This document shows positions 40,870 to 49,361 of a stretch of 64,000 nucleotides of DNA, one piece after another. Made by a program: the position numbers and the translations under genes. The stretch spans positions 25,577 through 89,576 of the forward strand of contig CAMNRM010000012.1 of assembly GCA_946553025.1 (NCBI GenBank). The letters are read 5' to 3'. How positions within the stretch are numbered: the first letter of the stretch is position 1; the number at the start of each line of letters is the position of its first letter. Under the pieces are notes generated by a model. It saw only the letters and a list, made by a program, of their open reading frames with translations. It ran no database searches and was not told the DNA's origin. The stretch comes from an uncultured Clostridium sp. (GTDB lineage: Bacteria > Bacillota > Clostridia > Lachnospirales > Lachnospiraceae).

Positions 40870-41955
40870 TCAATTGCTTTTCTTCTTCTCCCATGCATGG
40901 GCGGCAAGGGCCGGCAGTGAGGTTCCAAGGAGCACATAAACCGGCCAGAGCAGTTTTCCAAAAGAATGGGGAAAAGCCGAGTAATATTCGATCGGATAGT
41001 GAAAAACCCGTCCGTAAATCCCGTCGATAAGTTTAAAGACCAGAAAGTGAAGGGCCATAATATCAAAAGAATGTTTTCCCCAGAGGGCAAAAAGCTGCCC
41101 GATTTTTTTTGTCTTTTCCAGCAGCAGGGCCAGGTACAGGCAGCAGTAAATCCCTAAAAAGGCAAGGAAAAAATACTGCCAGCCGTTGCCTATGCGTCCC
41201 ATGGCAAGGTCGAAATAAAGCTGGTACACATTGACCAGAACAGCCAGAACCAGGGCGCAGACGGCAGCGGCCCATCCTTTCAGCAGCAGTTTATATTGAG
41301 GAAGGCAGGTTTTTAACAGCCATCCTGCGGCAAAAAAGACCTGTACCAGAAGGACGAGATGGACATTGTAGATAAAAAAGTATTCATGGAGCATAAAATA
41401 AGCACCAAGAAAGCTTAAAAACAGACCGCCAAGGGCAACCGCCAGACGGCAGAAAAGTTTTCCCCCGGTTTTTTCCGAAAAGAAATTTCCCGAAAAAAAG
41501 CGAAAGGAAAACCAGATAATTCCGCCGAAAACCGCACAGGCCAGCACCCAGGTGGGAACGAACCAGAGGGCACCGCCCATGGCTTCCACACCGTTAAGAA
41601 TAAGGGCATTGGCAAGCTGAACAAGGGTCTGTGAAGGGCTGTAGTTTCCCGCGGCGGGGTTAATGCCCAGGGCCTGAAACGGGTTGTGGAGCAGGGTAAA
41701 AACCGTCATATAAAACATATATTTCGGCCAGGAGCTCTTTAGCTTTGCCCCGATGTGGGCAAAAGGGTCCTGGCTGTATTTTCTGTCGCTGTAGAGAAAG
41801 CCGGACACAAAAAAGAATATCGCAAGGTGGTAGGTGTAAACATAAGGGATGGAACCGGAAAAACAGTGTCCCATAACAATCGATACAATGCCGATTCCCC
41901 GGACGATATCCCAGAACGGAGAGCGTGCGGGGGGAGCAGCGGGTGATGCAGGCAT
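40870..41955 (-). CDS. Acyltransferase-3 family membrane protein
   Basis: A 361-residue integral membrane protein with about ten helices. The start FWDIVRGIGIVSIVMGHCF and FFFVSGFLYSDRKY match the acyltransferase-3 family, where the histidine in MGH and an arginine in the first helices are needed for transfer of acetyl or succinyl groups to extracytoplasmic glycans. AAAGGA precedes the ATG. With the two following genes it forms an O-acylation module; having both an acyltransferase-3 and an MBOAT protein suggests two acyl-decoration steps on one polymer. Confidence 0.87.
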   Translation of the reverse strand: MPASPAAPPARSPFWDIVRGIGIVSIVMGHCFSGSIPYVYTYHLAIFFFVSGFLYSDRKYSQDPFAHIGAKLKSSWPKYMFYMTVFTLLHNPFQALGINPAAGNYSPSQTLVQLANALILNGVEAMGGALWFVPTWVLACAVFGGIIWFSFRFFSGNFFSEKTGGKLFCRLAVALGGLFLSFLGAYFMLHEYFFIYNVHLVLLVQVFFAAGWLLKTCLPQYKLLLKGWAAAVCALVLAVLVNVYQLYFDLAMGRIGNGWQYFFLAFLGIYCCLYLALLLEKTKKIGQLFALWGKHSFDIMALHFLVFKLIDGIYGRVFHYPIEYYSAFPHSFGKLLWPVYVLLGTSLPALAAHAWEKKKSN

Positions 41956-42029
41956 GGCAGATCCTTTCTTTTGCAGTTTTTTATCGGATGGACGGATAGC
42001 TTATTACTGCCGTCATGGTCAGCAGCAGG

Positions 42030-43295
42030 TTATCCTACATAGTTTAAGGCGGCCCAGGCGTCCAGGATACCGCCGGAAACGGTTTTTCCAAGCAGGCTTT
42101 CCACAGGGCGGCAGGAGCGGATCAGCACATTTTTAATATCGGAAAGCGCCAAATCCGTGCGGTAGGAATAGAGCATGGCGGCAACTCCGGTGACCATGGG
42201 AGCGGCCATGGAGGTTCCGGACATAAAGGCGTAGCCTCCGCCGGGAGCCGTGCTTAAGATGTAGGAACCCGGGGCCGCCAGATCCACGGAAACTGCGCCG
42301 TAGTTGGAACTGGGTGCCAGATTGCCGTCAAAAAACAGGCTGGCGACGGAGATAAGATTGTCAAAGGGGAGGGAGGACGGGTAAACGGGGTCGGTATCCG
42401 TATCATAGCCCCGCCCCCGGGAATCCCCGTTTCCGCAGGCGATAACAAAAAGCATGGGTGAATTCTTAATCGTTTCTGCCAGCTCTTCGCTGTAGGCGGA
42501 ACTTCCCAGGCTCAGGTTGCAGATGGAAGCGCCGTGGGCTTCTGCGTAGTGGATGGCTTCAATAACAGCGTCCGGGGAACCTATGCCTAAGGGGCCTCCC
42601 AAGGCTTTTAACGACATCAGCTTGACGTATTGATTATCGGTAATCCCGGCGACACCGCCCATGCCCCGGGTTGCGGCGATGGTTCCGGCGGTGTGCGTTC
42701 CGTGGCTGTCCTCTTTTCCGCTGTAAATCGTAGGGCTTCCCGTGTGGAAGTTCCAGCCGTGAATATCGTCAATATAGCCGTTCTGATCATTATCGATGCC
42801 GTCCCCCGGAATTTCCCCCGGGTTTGTCCAGACGGCATTTTGAAGTTCCGGATGGCTGTAGTCAATCCCCGTATCAATAACAGCCACAATGACCTGGCGC
42901 TTTTCTTCCGGGGCCTTGGCGTCGTACTGTTCCCATGCGGGAAGAATATTGATGTCCATGCCGGGAACGGCGTGGGTAACTTCAGGCTGGATATCGATAA
43001 GCCCCGGGCCAAGGTCAGGAAGGCTGATGGAAGAAGAACGGCCTTTTCTGCGTCCGTAGACCGAATCTAAGGACTGAAAGGAGGCAATCATGCGCACAAG
43101 CTGGAACTGTCCGTCATTTTTCAGCCCCCACTGGTAGGAGGCATATTCATCATTCTGGGAAAGGCTGTCAAAACCGGGGCCCAAGTTTAAGGGGGTAAAA
43201 AAGTCGTCCGAAGGCGCGGCAAAGGCGGAAATGGAAAAAGCAGCCGCAAGGAAAAAGGAAGCTGTGCTCCGGATAAAGGTTTTGTGTTTTATCAT
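42030..43295 (-). CDS. Secreted subtilisin-family (S8) serine protease
   Basis: A 421-residue exported protease. A signal peptide (FFLAAAFSISAFA, cut before APS) is followed by a 110-residue pro-region, then the S8 catalytic domain with D141 in VIDTGIDYSHPEL, H198 in SHGTHTAG, the oxyanion asparagine in ACGNG and S362 in GTSMAAP. There is no visible wall anchor. ACAGGAG precedes the start. It is 74 bases ahead of the acyltransferase-3 gene and is probably the first gene of that operon, although a separate transcript cannot be excluded. It may process exported proteins, but the substrate is unknown. Confidence 0.92.
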   Translation of the reverse strand: MIKHKTFIRSTASFFLAAAFSISAFAAPSDDFFTPLNLGPGFDSLSQNDEYASYQWGLKNDGQFQLVRMIASFQSLDSVYGRRKGRSSSISLPDLGPGLIDIQPEVTHAVPGMDINILPAWEQYDAKAPEEKRQVIVAVIDTGIDYSHPELQNAVWTNPGEIPGDGIDNDQNGYIDDIHGWNFHTGSPTIYSGKEDSHGTHTAGTIAATRGMGGVAGITDNQYVKLMSLKALGGPLGIGSPDAVIEAIHYAEAHGASICNLSLGSSAYSEELAETIKNSPMLFVIACGNGDSRGRGYDTDTDPVYPSSLPFDNLISVASLFFDGNLAPSSNYGAVSVDLAAPGSYILSTAPGGGYAFMSGTSMAAPMVTGVAAMLYSYRTDLALSDIKNVLIRSCRPVESLLGKTVSGGILDAWAALNYVG

Positions 43296-43503
43296 GTTCT
43301 GTACTCCTGTAATATAAAGGTAAAATCAAAAAGTTTTAATTAAGGTTGTTTCTTATCATAACATAAGTATCATGGTAAAATTTGAAAATTATGTGAAGAA
43401 TTTCTTACAATGCCAGTAAACAAACGGAAAATGTTCAAAAAACTGGAAATTGCAAAAGGATAAAAATGGGAAATAAAGAGAAAAAATTTTTTGTTATTTC
43501 ATA
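43296..43503. other. Divergent intergenic region, AT-rich
   Basis: The 315-bp gap between the protease gene and nanE holds no gene. TTATCATAACATAAG (about 43350-43365) could contain the minus-strand -10. The nan promoter lies at its right end. No palindromic repeat of the dispersed family was seen. Confidence 0.4.
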
Positions 43504-43532
43504 TTGAAAAAAATATTTCTTTATGGTATAGT
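43504..43532 (+). promoter_or_regulatory. Promoter of nanE-nanK
   Basis: TTGAAA (43504-43509), 17-bp spacer, TATAGT (43527-43532), with TGG before the -10. Confidence 0.75.
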
Positions 43533-43610
43533 AAGAAATAGATAAATGAGCGCGTGTTTATTGGGTAAAAATTGGAGAAATCGTGTAAAAACAGGGTGAA
43601 GGAGAAGGAA

Positions 43611-44309
43611 ATGAACAAGAAGGAATTTTTTGAACAAATCAAAGGGAAGGTTATTGTATCCTGCCAGGCGCTTCCGGGGGAGCCGCTGTACGTGGAAGAG
43701 AAGTCCGTGATGTATCTGATGGCCAGAGCAGGAAAACAGGCAGGAACACCGGCGATAAGAACCAGCAGCATCCGGGATGTTGTGGCGATTAAAGAAGAAA
43801 CAGGACTGCCGGTGATTGGTCTGGTGAAGGTTCATTATCCCGGTTTTGACGGGTTTATCACGCCGACCATGAAAGAGGTAGATGATTTAGTGGCTGTGGG
43901 AAGCGACGTTATTGCCATGGACTGCACCCTGCGGAAACGGGGCGACGGAAAGACCGTGAATGCATTTATCGCCGAGGTTCGCCAGAAATATCCCGATGCC
44001 ATTCTGATGGCCGATATCTCTACTTACGATGAAGGGGTGAATGCCTGGAAGCAGGGCATGGATATCGTGGGGACGACGATGAGCGGTTACACCGATTATT
44101 CGCCCAAGCTTGACGAGCCGGACTATGAACTGGTTCGCCGTTTAAGTGAAACCATCTCGGTTCCGGTGATTGGGGAAGGAAAGGTACATTATCCGGATCA
44201 GGCCGTGAAGGTGCTGGAGGCAGGCGCTCACGCCGTAGTGGTCGGCGGTGCCATTACCCGCCCGTTAGAGATTGCCAGCCGTTTTATGGCAGCAGTGAAT
44301 AACCGTTAG
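43611..44309 (+). CDS. nanE: N-acetylmannosamine-6-phosphate 2-epimerase NanE
   Basis: NanE converts ManNAc-6-phosphate to GlcNAc-6-phosphate in sialic-acid catabolism. The 232-residue TIM-barrel protein has VSCQALPGEPLY at the N-terminus, PVIGLVKVHYPGFDGFITPT carrying the conserved lysine, VIAMDCTLRKRGDGKTVNAF and PVIGEGKVHYPDQAVKVLEAGA. The start at 43611 has AAGGAG five bases upstream; the frame is open further left but has no ribosome binding site. nanK follows 27 bases later. Confidence 0.95.
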   Translation: MNKKEFFEQIKGKVIVSCQALPGEPLYVEEKSVMYLMARAGKQAGTPAIRTSSIRDVVAIKEETGLPVIGLVKVHYPGFDGFITPTMKEVDDLVAVGSDVIAMDCTLRKRGDGKTVNAFIAEVRQKYPDAILMADISTYDEGVNAWKQGMDIVGTTMSGYTDYSPKLDEPDYELVRRLSETISVPVIGEGKVHYPDQAVKVLEAGAHAVVVGGAITRPLEIASRFMAAVNNR

Positions 44310-44336
44310 AGCATGGATGATGGCAGGAGGAAGAAC

Positions 44337-45218
44337 GTGAGAATTGCAGCATTAGATATTGGAGGGACTTCCATTAAATCAGGAATCTGGACCGGCGGGC
44401 TGGCCGAGGAGGTTCGGGAGGAGGCTACCGAGGCAAAAAAGGGCGGACCGGCAGTGATGGCAAAGGCAAAGAAGATCCTTTCCGGTTACGGAAAGTTTGA
44501 CGCTGTCGGCATCAGCACGGCAGGGCAGGTGAATTCTAAGGAAGGTTATATCCGCTATGCGAATGAAAATATTCCCGGCTATACGGGTATGCGTATCCGG
44601 GATATCCTGGAGGAAGAATTTCATGTCCCTGTGGCTGTGGAGAATGATGTCAATGCTGCGGCCATCGGCGAAGGAAGGTTTGGTGCAGGGAAGGATATGG
44701 AGGATTTTCTCTGCATTACTTACGGAACCGGTGTGGGCGGCGCGGTAGTGATGGGAAAGGAAATTTACCGGGGCGACAGCTTTTCGGCAGGAGAATTCGG
44801 CGGCGTGCTGATTCATCCGGAGGCCAGGGTGTCCGGGGAGGCTTTCAGCGGCTGTTATGAACAATATGCCTCGGCCACGGCTTTGACAGCCAGGGCAAAA
44901 CAACTGGACGAAACACTGACCGACGGACGGAAGATTTTTTCACGGATAGAAGAGCCGGCCGTCCGACAGGTGGTCGATCGGTGGATTGACGAAATTGTCT
45001 GGGGACTGATCAGCATCATCCATATCTTTAACCCGGCCTGTATTATTCTGGGCGGGGGAGTGATGGCGCAGCCCTATATCCTTTCTCAGGTACAGGAAAA
45101 AATCCAAAAGGAGATTATGCCGAGCTTTCGTCAGGTACAGATTCGACAGGCGCAGATGGGCAACCAGGCCGGGCTTTTAGGAGCCGCTTACCTTGCCTCC
45201 TGCCGGCTGGATGTTTAA
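44337..45218 (+). CDS. nanK: ROK-family N-acetylmannosamine kinase (NanK-type)
   Basis: A 293-residue ROK sugar kinase. The phosphate-binding start IAALDIGGTSIKSG, the catalytic base in VENDVNAAAIGE and the TYGTGVGGAVV loop are intact. The cysteine-rich zinc motif of classical ROK kinases (CxCGxxGC) is replaced by GEAFSGCYEQYAS, which leaves one cysteine. The product is assigned by position between nanE and the rest of the nan genes; other N-acylhexosamines cannot be excluded. The start is GTG at 44337 after AGGAGG; an ATG at 44313 lacks a site. Confidence 0.88.
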   Translation: MRIAALDIGGTSIKSGIWTGGLAEEVREEATEAKKGGPAVMAKAKKILSGYGKFDAVGISTAGQVNSKEGYIRYANENIPGYTGMRIRDILEEEFHVPVAVENDVNAAAIGEGRFGAGKDMEDFLCITYGTGVGGAVVMGKEIYRGDSFSAGEFGGVLIHPEARVSGEAFSGCYEQYASATALTARAKQLDETLTDGRKIFSRIEEPAVRQVVDRWIDEIVWGLISIIHIFNPACIILGGGVMAQPYILSQVQEKIQKEIMPSFRQVQIRQAQMGNQAGLLGAAYLASCRLDV

Positions 45219-45226
45219 CCAGTTCG

Positions 45227-45274
45227 GAGAAGTCCCCTGCTTCTAAGTCGCAAGGACGAAAGCAGGGGCTTCTC
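45227..45274 (+). terminator. Strong hairpin after nanK
   Basis: GAGAAG-T-CCCCTGCTT (45227-45242) pairs with AAGCAGGGGCTTCTC (45260-45274). No T tract follows, so it may be an mRNA-stabilising hairpin rather than a terminator. The rest of the gap to 45545 holds two GAAATTTGCA-type direct repeats, a promoter and repeat copy E. Confidence 0.6.
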
Positions 45275-45383
45275 TGCTAAGTGAAAATTTGCAGAAAAAG
45301 GAAAAAACAGAACGAAATTTGCAAAATAAGGAAATCACCCGAAAAATAATGCAGCATACGGAGATAAAAGCGTCCGCAGATAC

Positions 45384-45412
45384 TGGACAAGACCCCGAAA
45401 ACCGGATAAAAT
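45384..45412 (+). promoter_or_regulatory. Possible promoter of the RpiR-type regulator gene
   Basis: TGGACA (45384-45389), 17-bp spacer, TAAAAT (45407-45412). Confidence 0.45.
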
Positions 45413-45448
45413 ATTTACAGCAAGAGCAGTGACAGAAAGTAAAGGCCC

Positions 45449-45502
45449 GTTATTGTTCACATGTTCACAGCAGCAGGTGCGCAGACCTGCGTGAACGGTA
45501 AC
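45449..45502. repeat. Copy E of the dispersed repeat, 54-bp double form
   Basis: GTTATTGTTCACATG to TTCACAGCAGC is followed by AGGTGCGCAGACCTGCGTG then AACGGTAAC. The outer arms GTTATTGTTCAC and GTGAACGGTAAC are inverted repeats, and CGCAG-AC-CTGCG is an inner hairpin. Confidence 0.88.
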
Positions 45503-45545
45503 AAGGGACCATAATAACAGACGGAAAGACGAAAGGGGATAATGT

Positions 45546-46403
45546 ATGCAGGGAGATTTTATTACCAGAATCAAATCCGCATATAATCAGCTTACGAAGG
45601 CAGAAAAAAAGGTGGCAGATTACATTCTGGCAAATCCAAAAGCAGTATTATTTATGTCCATTACCGATTTGGCGGAAGCCTGTGAGGTAGGGGATACCAG
45701 TGTGTTTCGTTTTTGTAAGACCATGGAGTTAAAAGGCTATCAGGAATTTAAGATGATGCTTTCTTTAAGCATCGGGGAAACGCAGGACGAGATGGATCAG
45801 TTTACCGGAAATAATATTTCCGTAGAAGATTCCTTTAATGACCTGGCAAAGAAAGTTCTCAACACGAATATTAATGCATTGATGGAAACCTATTCGCTGA
45901 TCCGGGAAGATAAGATGGATCAGGCGATCCGGATGCTTCATGAGTCCCGGCGGATCTTTTTCTACGGCGTGGGGGCGAGTATGCTGACGGCGATGAAAGC
46001 GATGAATAAGTTTCTAAGGATTGAGAATAAGGTGGTCTGTATTCAGGACAGCCATATGCAGGCGATGGCGGCAGCGACGATGTCCGCGGAAGATACGGCC
46101 GTGCTGTTTTCTTATTCCGGTGCAACCAAGGACACGATCCATGTTGCGCGTGTGGCGAAAAAGGCCGGGGCGAAGATTATCTGCATTACACGGTTTGTCA
46201 AGTCGCCGTTAAGTACGTATGCAGATGTTACCTTATTGTCCGGGGCGAATGAAGGCCCGCTTCAGGGCGGTTCGACCTCCGCGGAAATCAGCCAGTTGTT
46301 TTTGGTGGATTTGATTTATACAGAATATTACCGAAGATATTTTGATAAGTGCAGTCAGAATAACGAGAGGACAAGTGCATCCGTTTTAGAGAAGCTGTGC
46401 TGA
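45546..46403 (+). CDS. RpiR/MurR-family regulator, probably of the sialic-acid genes
   Basis: A 285-residue regulator. Residues 1-80 form the RpiR helix-turn-helix domain (QLTKAEKKVADYILANPKAV, ITDLAEACEVGDTSVFRFCK). The C-terminal half is a SIS phosphosugar-binding domain (ESRRIFFYGVGASMLTAMKA, DTAVLFSYSGATKDTIHVAR). RpiR-type proteins with SIS domains often sense ManNAc-6-phosphate or GlcNAc-6-phosphate and control nan genes; position between nanK and the transporter supports that role. AAAGGGGATA precedes the start. A bidirectional terminator follows. Confidence 0.92.
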   Translation: MQGDFITRIKSAYNQLTKAEKKVADYILANPKAVLFMSITDLAEACEVGDTSVFRFCKTMELKGYQEFKMMLSLSIGETQDEMDQFTGNNISVEDSFNDLAKKVLNTNINALMETYSLIREDKMDQAIRMLHESRRIFFYGVGASMLTAMKAMNKFLRIENKVVCIQDSHMQAMAAATMSAEDTAVLFSYSGATKDTIHVARVAKKAGAKIICITRFVKSPLSTYADVTLLSGANEGPLQGGSTSAEISQLFLVDLIYTEYYRRYFDKCSQNNERTSASVLEKLC

Positions 46404-46452
46404 ACAAACCGGAAGGAAAGGGCATAACCGACAGCTAAAGACAGGCAGGATA

Positions 46453-46507
46453 AAAAGGACCGTGAAGAAACAAAAGCCGTAAACCTTGTTTCTCACCGTC
46501 CTTTTTT
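46453..46507. terminator. Bidirectional terminator between the RpiR gene and the esterase gene
   Basis: AAAAGGACCGTGAAGAAACAA pairs with TTGTTTCTCACCGTCCTTTT with two mismatches, giving an A tract on one side and a T tract on the other. Confidence 0.85.
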
Positions 46508-46510
46508 GTG

Positions 46511-47152
46511 TCAGAGCAGATCGGGAATAAGTTTGGCGAGGGCATCGGCAAGTTCCTGATGTCCCCGGGCCGTCAGATGCATGTAGTCGATGTGGTTGTT
46601 TTCTTTCACGGCGGTATTCGCGTCAAAGTAGTGGCAGCCCATCAGTTTGGCAATCTTGGGGTATTCTTCGCGAAGCCCTTCTGATTTTTCCGCACATCCC
46701 CTTCCCATGGTTGCAGCAACTTCTGTGTGTTCATAGTCTTTGTCGATGGTCTTTGGTGTTACGATAAGAATATTGGGCTTTTGGCTGCGCCAGCAGTCGG
46801 TCGTGGCGATCGCCTTGGCAACCAGACGCTTTAAGCCCAGGGCAATACATGCAGCCGAGGAGCCAAAGCGCTCTTTGGTATCGTTGGTTCCCAGCATAAT
46901 CACCAGCAAATCCACCGGTTCATGGCTCATCAGGCAGGGATAAATATAATCCAGGCCGGACAGGGCTTCATGGATGGGATCGGAAAAGCAGGTGGTTCGC
47001 CCGGAAAGCCCCTCCTCGATGACCAGGTAATCTTCTCCCAGTTTTTTTCCCAGAAGACAGGTCCAGCGTTCATTTTCGTCAAAACGCCCATTTGTCCGGG
47101 CACAGTAGCCGTGTGTGTTGGAATCACCCAGACAGACAATATGTTTTTTCAT
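46511..47152 (-). CDS. SGNH/GDSL-family hydrolase, possible sialate O-acetylesterase
   Basis: A 213-residue esterase without signal peptide. All four SGNH blocks are visible: CLGDSNTHGY with the nucleophile serine at residue 11, the block II glycine in EEGLSGRTT, MLGTNDTKE, and DYMHLTARGHQEL with the Asp-His pair. Family members include arylesterases and acetyl xylan esterases. Because it lies inside the sialic-acid cluster, removing O-acetyl groups from imported sialic acid is the most attractive role, an inference from position. AAGGAGG precedes the start. It is transcribed divergently from the transporter operon with its own promoter. Confidence 0.82.
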   Translation of the reverse strand: MKKHIVCLGDSNTHGYCARTNGRFDENERWTCLLGKKLGEDYLVIEEGLSGRTTCFSDPIHEALSGLDYIYPCLMSHEPVDLLVIMLGTNDTKERFGSSAACIALGLKRLVAKAIATTDCWRSQKPNILIVTPKTIDKDYEHTEVAATMGRGCAEKSEGLREEYPKIAKLMGCHYFDANTAVKENNHIDYMHLTARGHQELADALAKLIPDLL

Positions 47153-47221
47153 AGAAAAGATAACCTCCTTTGTGTGGGCAATGTGTTAAAGACTGTACAA
47201 ATTTCCTTATTTATTGCGAAT

Positions 47222-47250
47222 AGTATAGCATTTTTTCGTAAAAAAAGCAA
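47222..47250 (-). promoter_or_regulatory. Promoter of the SGNH hydrolase gene
   Basis: On the minus strand TTGCTT (47250-47245) and TATACT (47227-47222) are 17 bp apart. Confidence 0.65.
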
Positions 47251-47285
47251 TAAAATAAAAGAAAATTTTTTCTTTTTATTTATTA

Positions 47286-47314
47286 TTGACAAAAATCATT
47301 TCCGGATGTATAAT
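47286..47314 (+). promoter_or_regulatory. Promoter of the sialic-acid transporter operon
   Basis: TTGACA (47286-47291), 17-bp spacer, TATAAT (47309-47314), both consensus boxes. It lies back to back with the esterase promoter, so a shared RpiR operator in 47250-47290 is possible. Confidence 0.85.
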
Positions 47315-47414
47315 GGGTTTATCAACAATGATGCGGCAGCGTTCGATGTACTTTGGGAGGGACCAAAGAGAATAAGCGCCGTATTTCCTAATTTAGGAGA
47401 AGGAGGAAATGATT

Positions 47415-49139
47415 ATGAAGTTGAAAAAAATCTTATCGCTGGGTATGGCTTTTGTGCTGACTGCTTCGTTAGCCGCCTGTGGTTCAGGGAATCCGGCACC
47501 GCCGGCAGATGCAGGACAGGCAGGGAATGAGTCGGCCGCAGCAGCAGGCAGTGACGGGGGAGCAGGCTCAGGTGAGGTTGCCGCCCAGGGGGAATCGGGT
47601 GTACTTTACAGTAATGGGGGACCAAGTGAATTTTTTGAAACACCGTGGCTGAATCCGGGAACTTACACGTATAATAAGGCCCTTTACGGTCATCTGCTCT
47701 GGGCGGACGAAAACCTTTCTCCGGTAAGCGGAGAGGGCGATCTGGCCAAGTCCTACGAGATGAGCGAGGACGGAAAGACCTTAACCTTTGAATTAAGGGA
47801 CGGAATCACCTGGCACGACGGCGAGGCGATTACCGGAGAAGAGATTCAGTGGAATATTGAATATGCATTAAAATCTACCGTATTAAACTCGGTGTTCCGT
47901 TCCACTTTTGAGGCGATTGAGGGAGCAGAAGCCTATGTGAACGGAGAGGCCGACAGTATTTCCGGTATCTCCGTGGACGGGAATAAAGTGGTTTTAACCT
48001 TTGCCAAGGTTGCACCGGACGCACTGCTTACCTTTACGCAGTTTGCACCTCTGCCAAAGAAGTATTTGGCGGATACCGATCCGATTTCCTTACAGCAGGC
48101 CAAGTATTTCCAGAGCCCCATCGGTTCCGGCCCCTTCATGGTAGACGAGGTTCAGATGAACAACTATACCATCTTAAAGCCGTTTGAGAATTATTACGGC
48201 GGCGCAGCCAACTTTACGATCCACTTAAATCCAAGTGCCGGCGATTCCGACGCAAACTTTGTGACGAATGCCAAGGCCGGAAAGTTAGACTATGCCTATA
48301 CGAAGAATATTGCCGATGTTAAGGCGCTTGAGGGCGTGGGCGGTCTGACCATCGATACCGTAAACGTGCGCTACACCCGTCTTTTATATCTGAATAAATT
48401 TAACAAGGAAGATGGTTCTCCCGCACCTTTAGCTGACCAGAGAGTACGCCAGGCGATTGCCTATGCCCTGGATATGCAGTCGATTCTGGACGGTGTTTTT
48501 GAGGGAGCAGCCCTTCCGGCAAACAGCCTGACCCCGGACGGCCCGGATAAGGTTGACGGATTAAACGATTATGCTTATGACCCGGAGAAGGCAAGAGCGC
48601 TTTTGGCGGAAGCGAACTGGGACCCGAACACGGAGCTTGACGTTGTTTACTATTATACCGATCAGATGACCCAGGATTTAATGGCGATTATTCAGCAGTA
48701 TCTTGCTGATGTGGGAATTAAGATGAATGCCCGCTTAGTTGACGGCGATTTGGCAACCATCCTCTGGAAAGCACCTGAAGATCCGGTAAACGGCCCGAGT
48801 GCAGTAACCTGGGATATGTGCTATGCGGCAAATGCTGCCCTTTCCCTGCACGAGTACTATGACCGCTATGCCACCGGTTATTCCATTAACTCGCATACCC
48901 CGAGTGATCCCAAGCTGGATGAACTGATTGCCGCCACGAATGCTTCGATTGATGCAGAGGTGCAGAAACAGGCGTTCTTTGAACTGCAAAAGTATGAGAA
49001 TGAAACCTTATTTGAACTGCCGCTGTACTATCAGCCGATCTTCCTTCTGCGCAGCGATAAGATTGAATCCGGCGCAGATAAGATTGGAAATCCGCAGTTT
49101 AACTACAACTGGAATATTCAGAACTGGAAGATTAAATAA
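47415..49139 (+). CDS. Family 5 substrate-binding lipoprotein of a SatA-like sialic-acid ABC transporter
   Basis: A 574-residue extracytoplasmic binding protein of the dipeptide/nickel (SBP_bac_5) family. The lipobox is SLAACGSG; a Gly/Ala/Ser linker precedes the fold, with LAKSYEMSEDGKTLTFELRD and ITWHDGEAITGEEIQWNIEYAL, the most conserved family segments. Haemophilus ducreyi SatABCD is an established sialic-acid importer of this class, and the surrounding nan genes support the same substrate; peptides cannot be excluded by sequence. ATG at 47415 is preferred over 47409 because AGGAGG lies 8 bases before it. A strong terminator follows before the permease genes, probably making this gene the most highly expressed of the operon. 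Confidence 0.88.
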   Translation: MKLKKILSLGMAFVLTASLAACGSGNPAPPADAGQAGNESAAAAGSDGGAGSGEVAAQGESGVLYSNGGPSEFFETPWLNPGTYTYNKALYGHLLWADENLSPVSGEGDLAKSYEMSEDGKTLTFELRDGITWHDGEAITGEEIQWNIEYALKSTVLNSVFRSTFEAIEGAEAYVNGEADSISGISVDGNKVVLTFAKVAPDALLTFTQFAPLPKKYLADTDPISLQQAKYFQSPIGSGPFMVDEVQMNNYTILKPFENYYGGAANFTIHLNPSAGDSDANFVTNAKAGKLDYAYTKNIADVKALEGVGGLTIDTVNVRYTRLLYLNKFNKEDGSPAPLADQRVRQAIAYALDMQSILDGVFEGAALPANSLTPDGPDKVDGLNDYAYDPEKARALLAEANWDPNTELDVVYYYTDQMTQDLMAIIQQYLADVGIKMNARLVDGDLATILWKAPEDPVNGPSAVTWDMCYAANAALSLHEYYDRYATGYSINSHTPSDPKLDELIAATNASIDAEVQKQAFFELQKYENETLFELPLYYQPIFLLRSDKIESGADKIGNPQFNYNWNIQNWKIK

Positions 49140-49163
49140 AATGCCCTCACTGTAAAACAGGCG

Positions 49164-49200
49164 CTGCATCGCATGGAGGATGATAAACCGTGTGATGCAG
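49164..49200 (+). other. Hairpin downstream of the binding-protein gene
   Basis: CTGCATCGCATGG pairs with CCGTGTGATGCAG with small mismatches. It may protect the upstream message from 3' exonucleases. Confidence 0.5.
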
Positions 49201-49236
49201 GGCTATCCCGGCGAAAAGAGAAAGGAAGTATACATT

Positions 49237-49295
49237 AAGCGCCGCAAAACTCATGGATGACTGCTGAATACTAATTTGAGTTTTGGGCGCTTTTT
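49237..49295 (+). terminator. Intra-operon terminator between binding protein and permease
   Basis: AAGCGCC with AAAACTCA (from 49237) pairs with TGAGTTTT and GGCGCTT (to 49292), followed by TTTTTG. Partial read-through would give the usual excess of binding protein over permease. Confidence 0.85.
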
Positions 49296-49361
49296 GTGTA
49301 CAAAAAAATAAAGGCTTCGTTGGGCAATGTGCCAAATAAACTGGCATAGAAAGGAGGATTT

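Noticed and set aside
44313..44336. Upstream ATG for nanK
   Set aside because: No ribosome binding site; AGGAGG is placed for the GTG at 44337 and ROK proteins start at that point.
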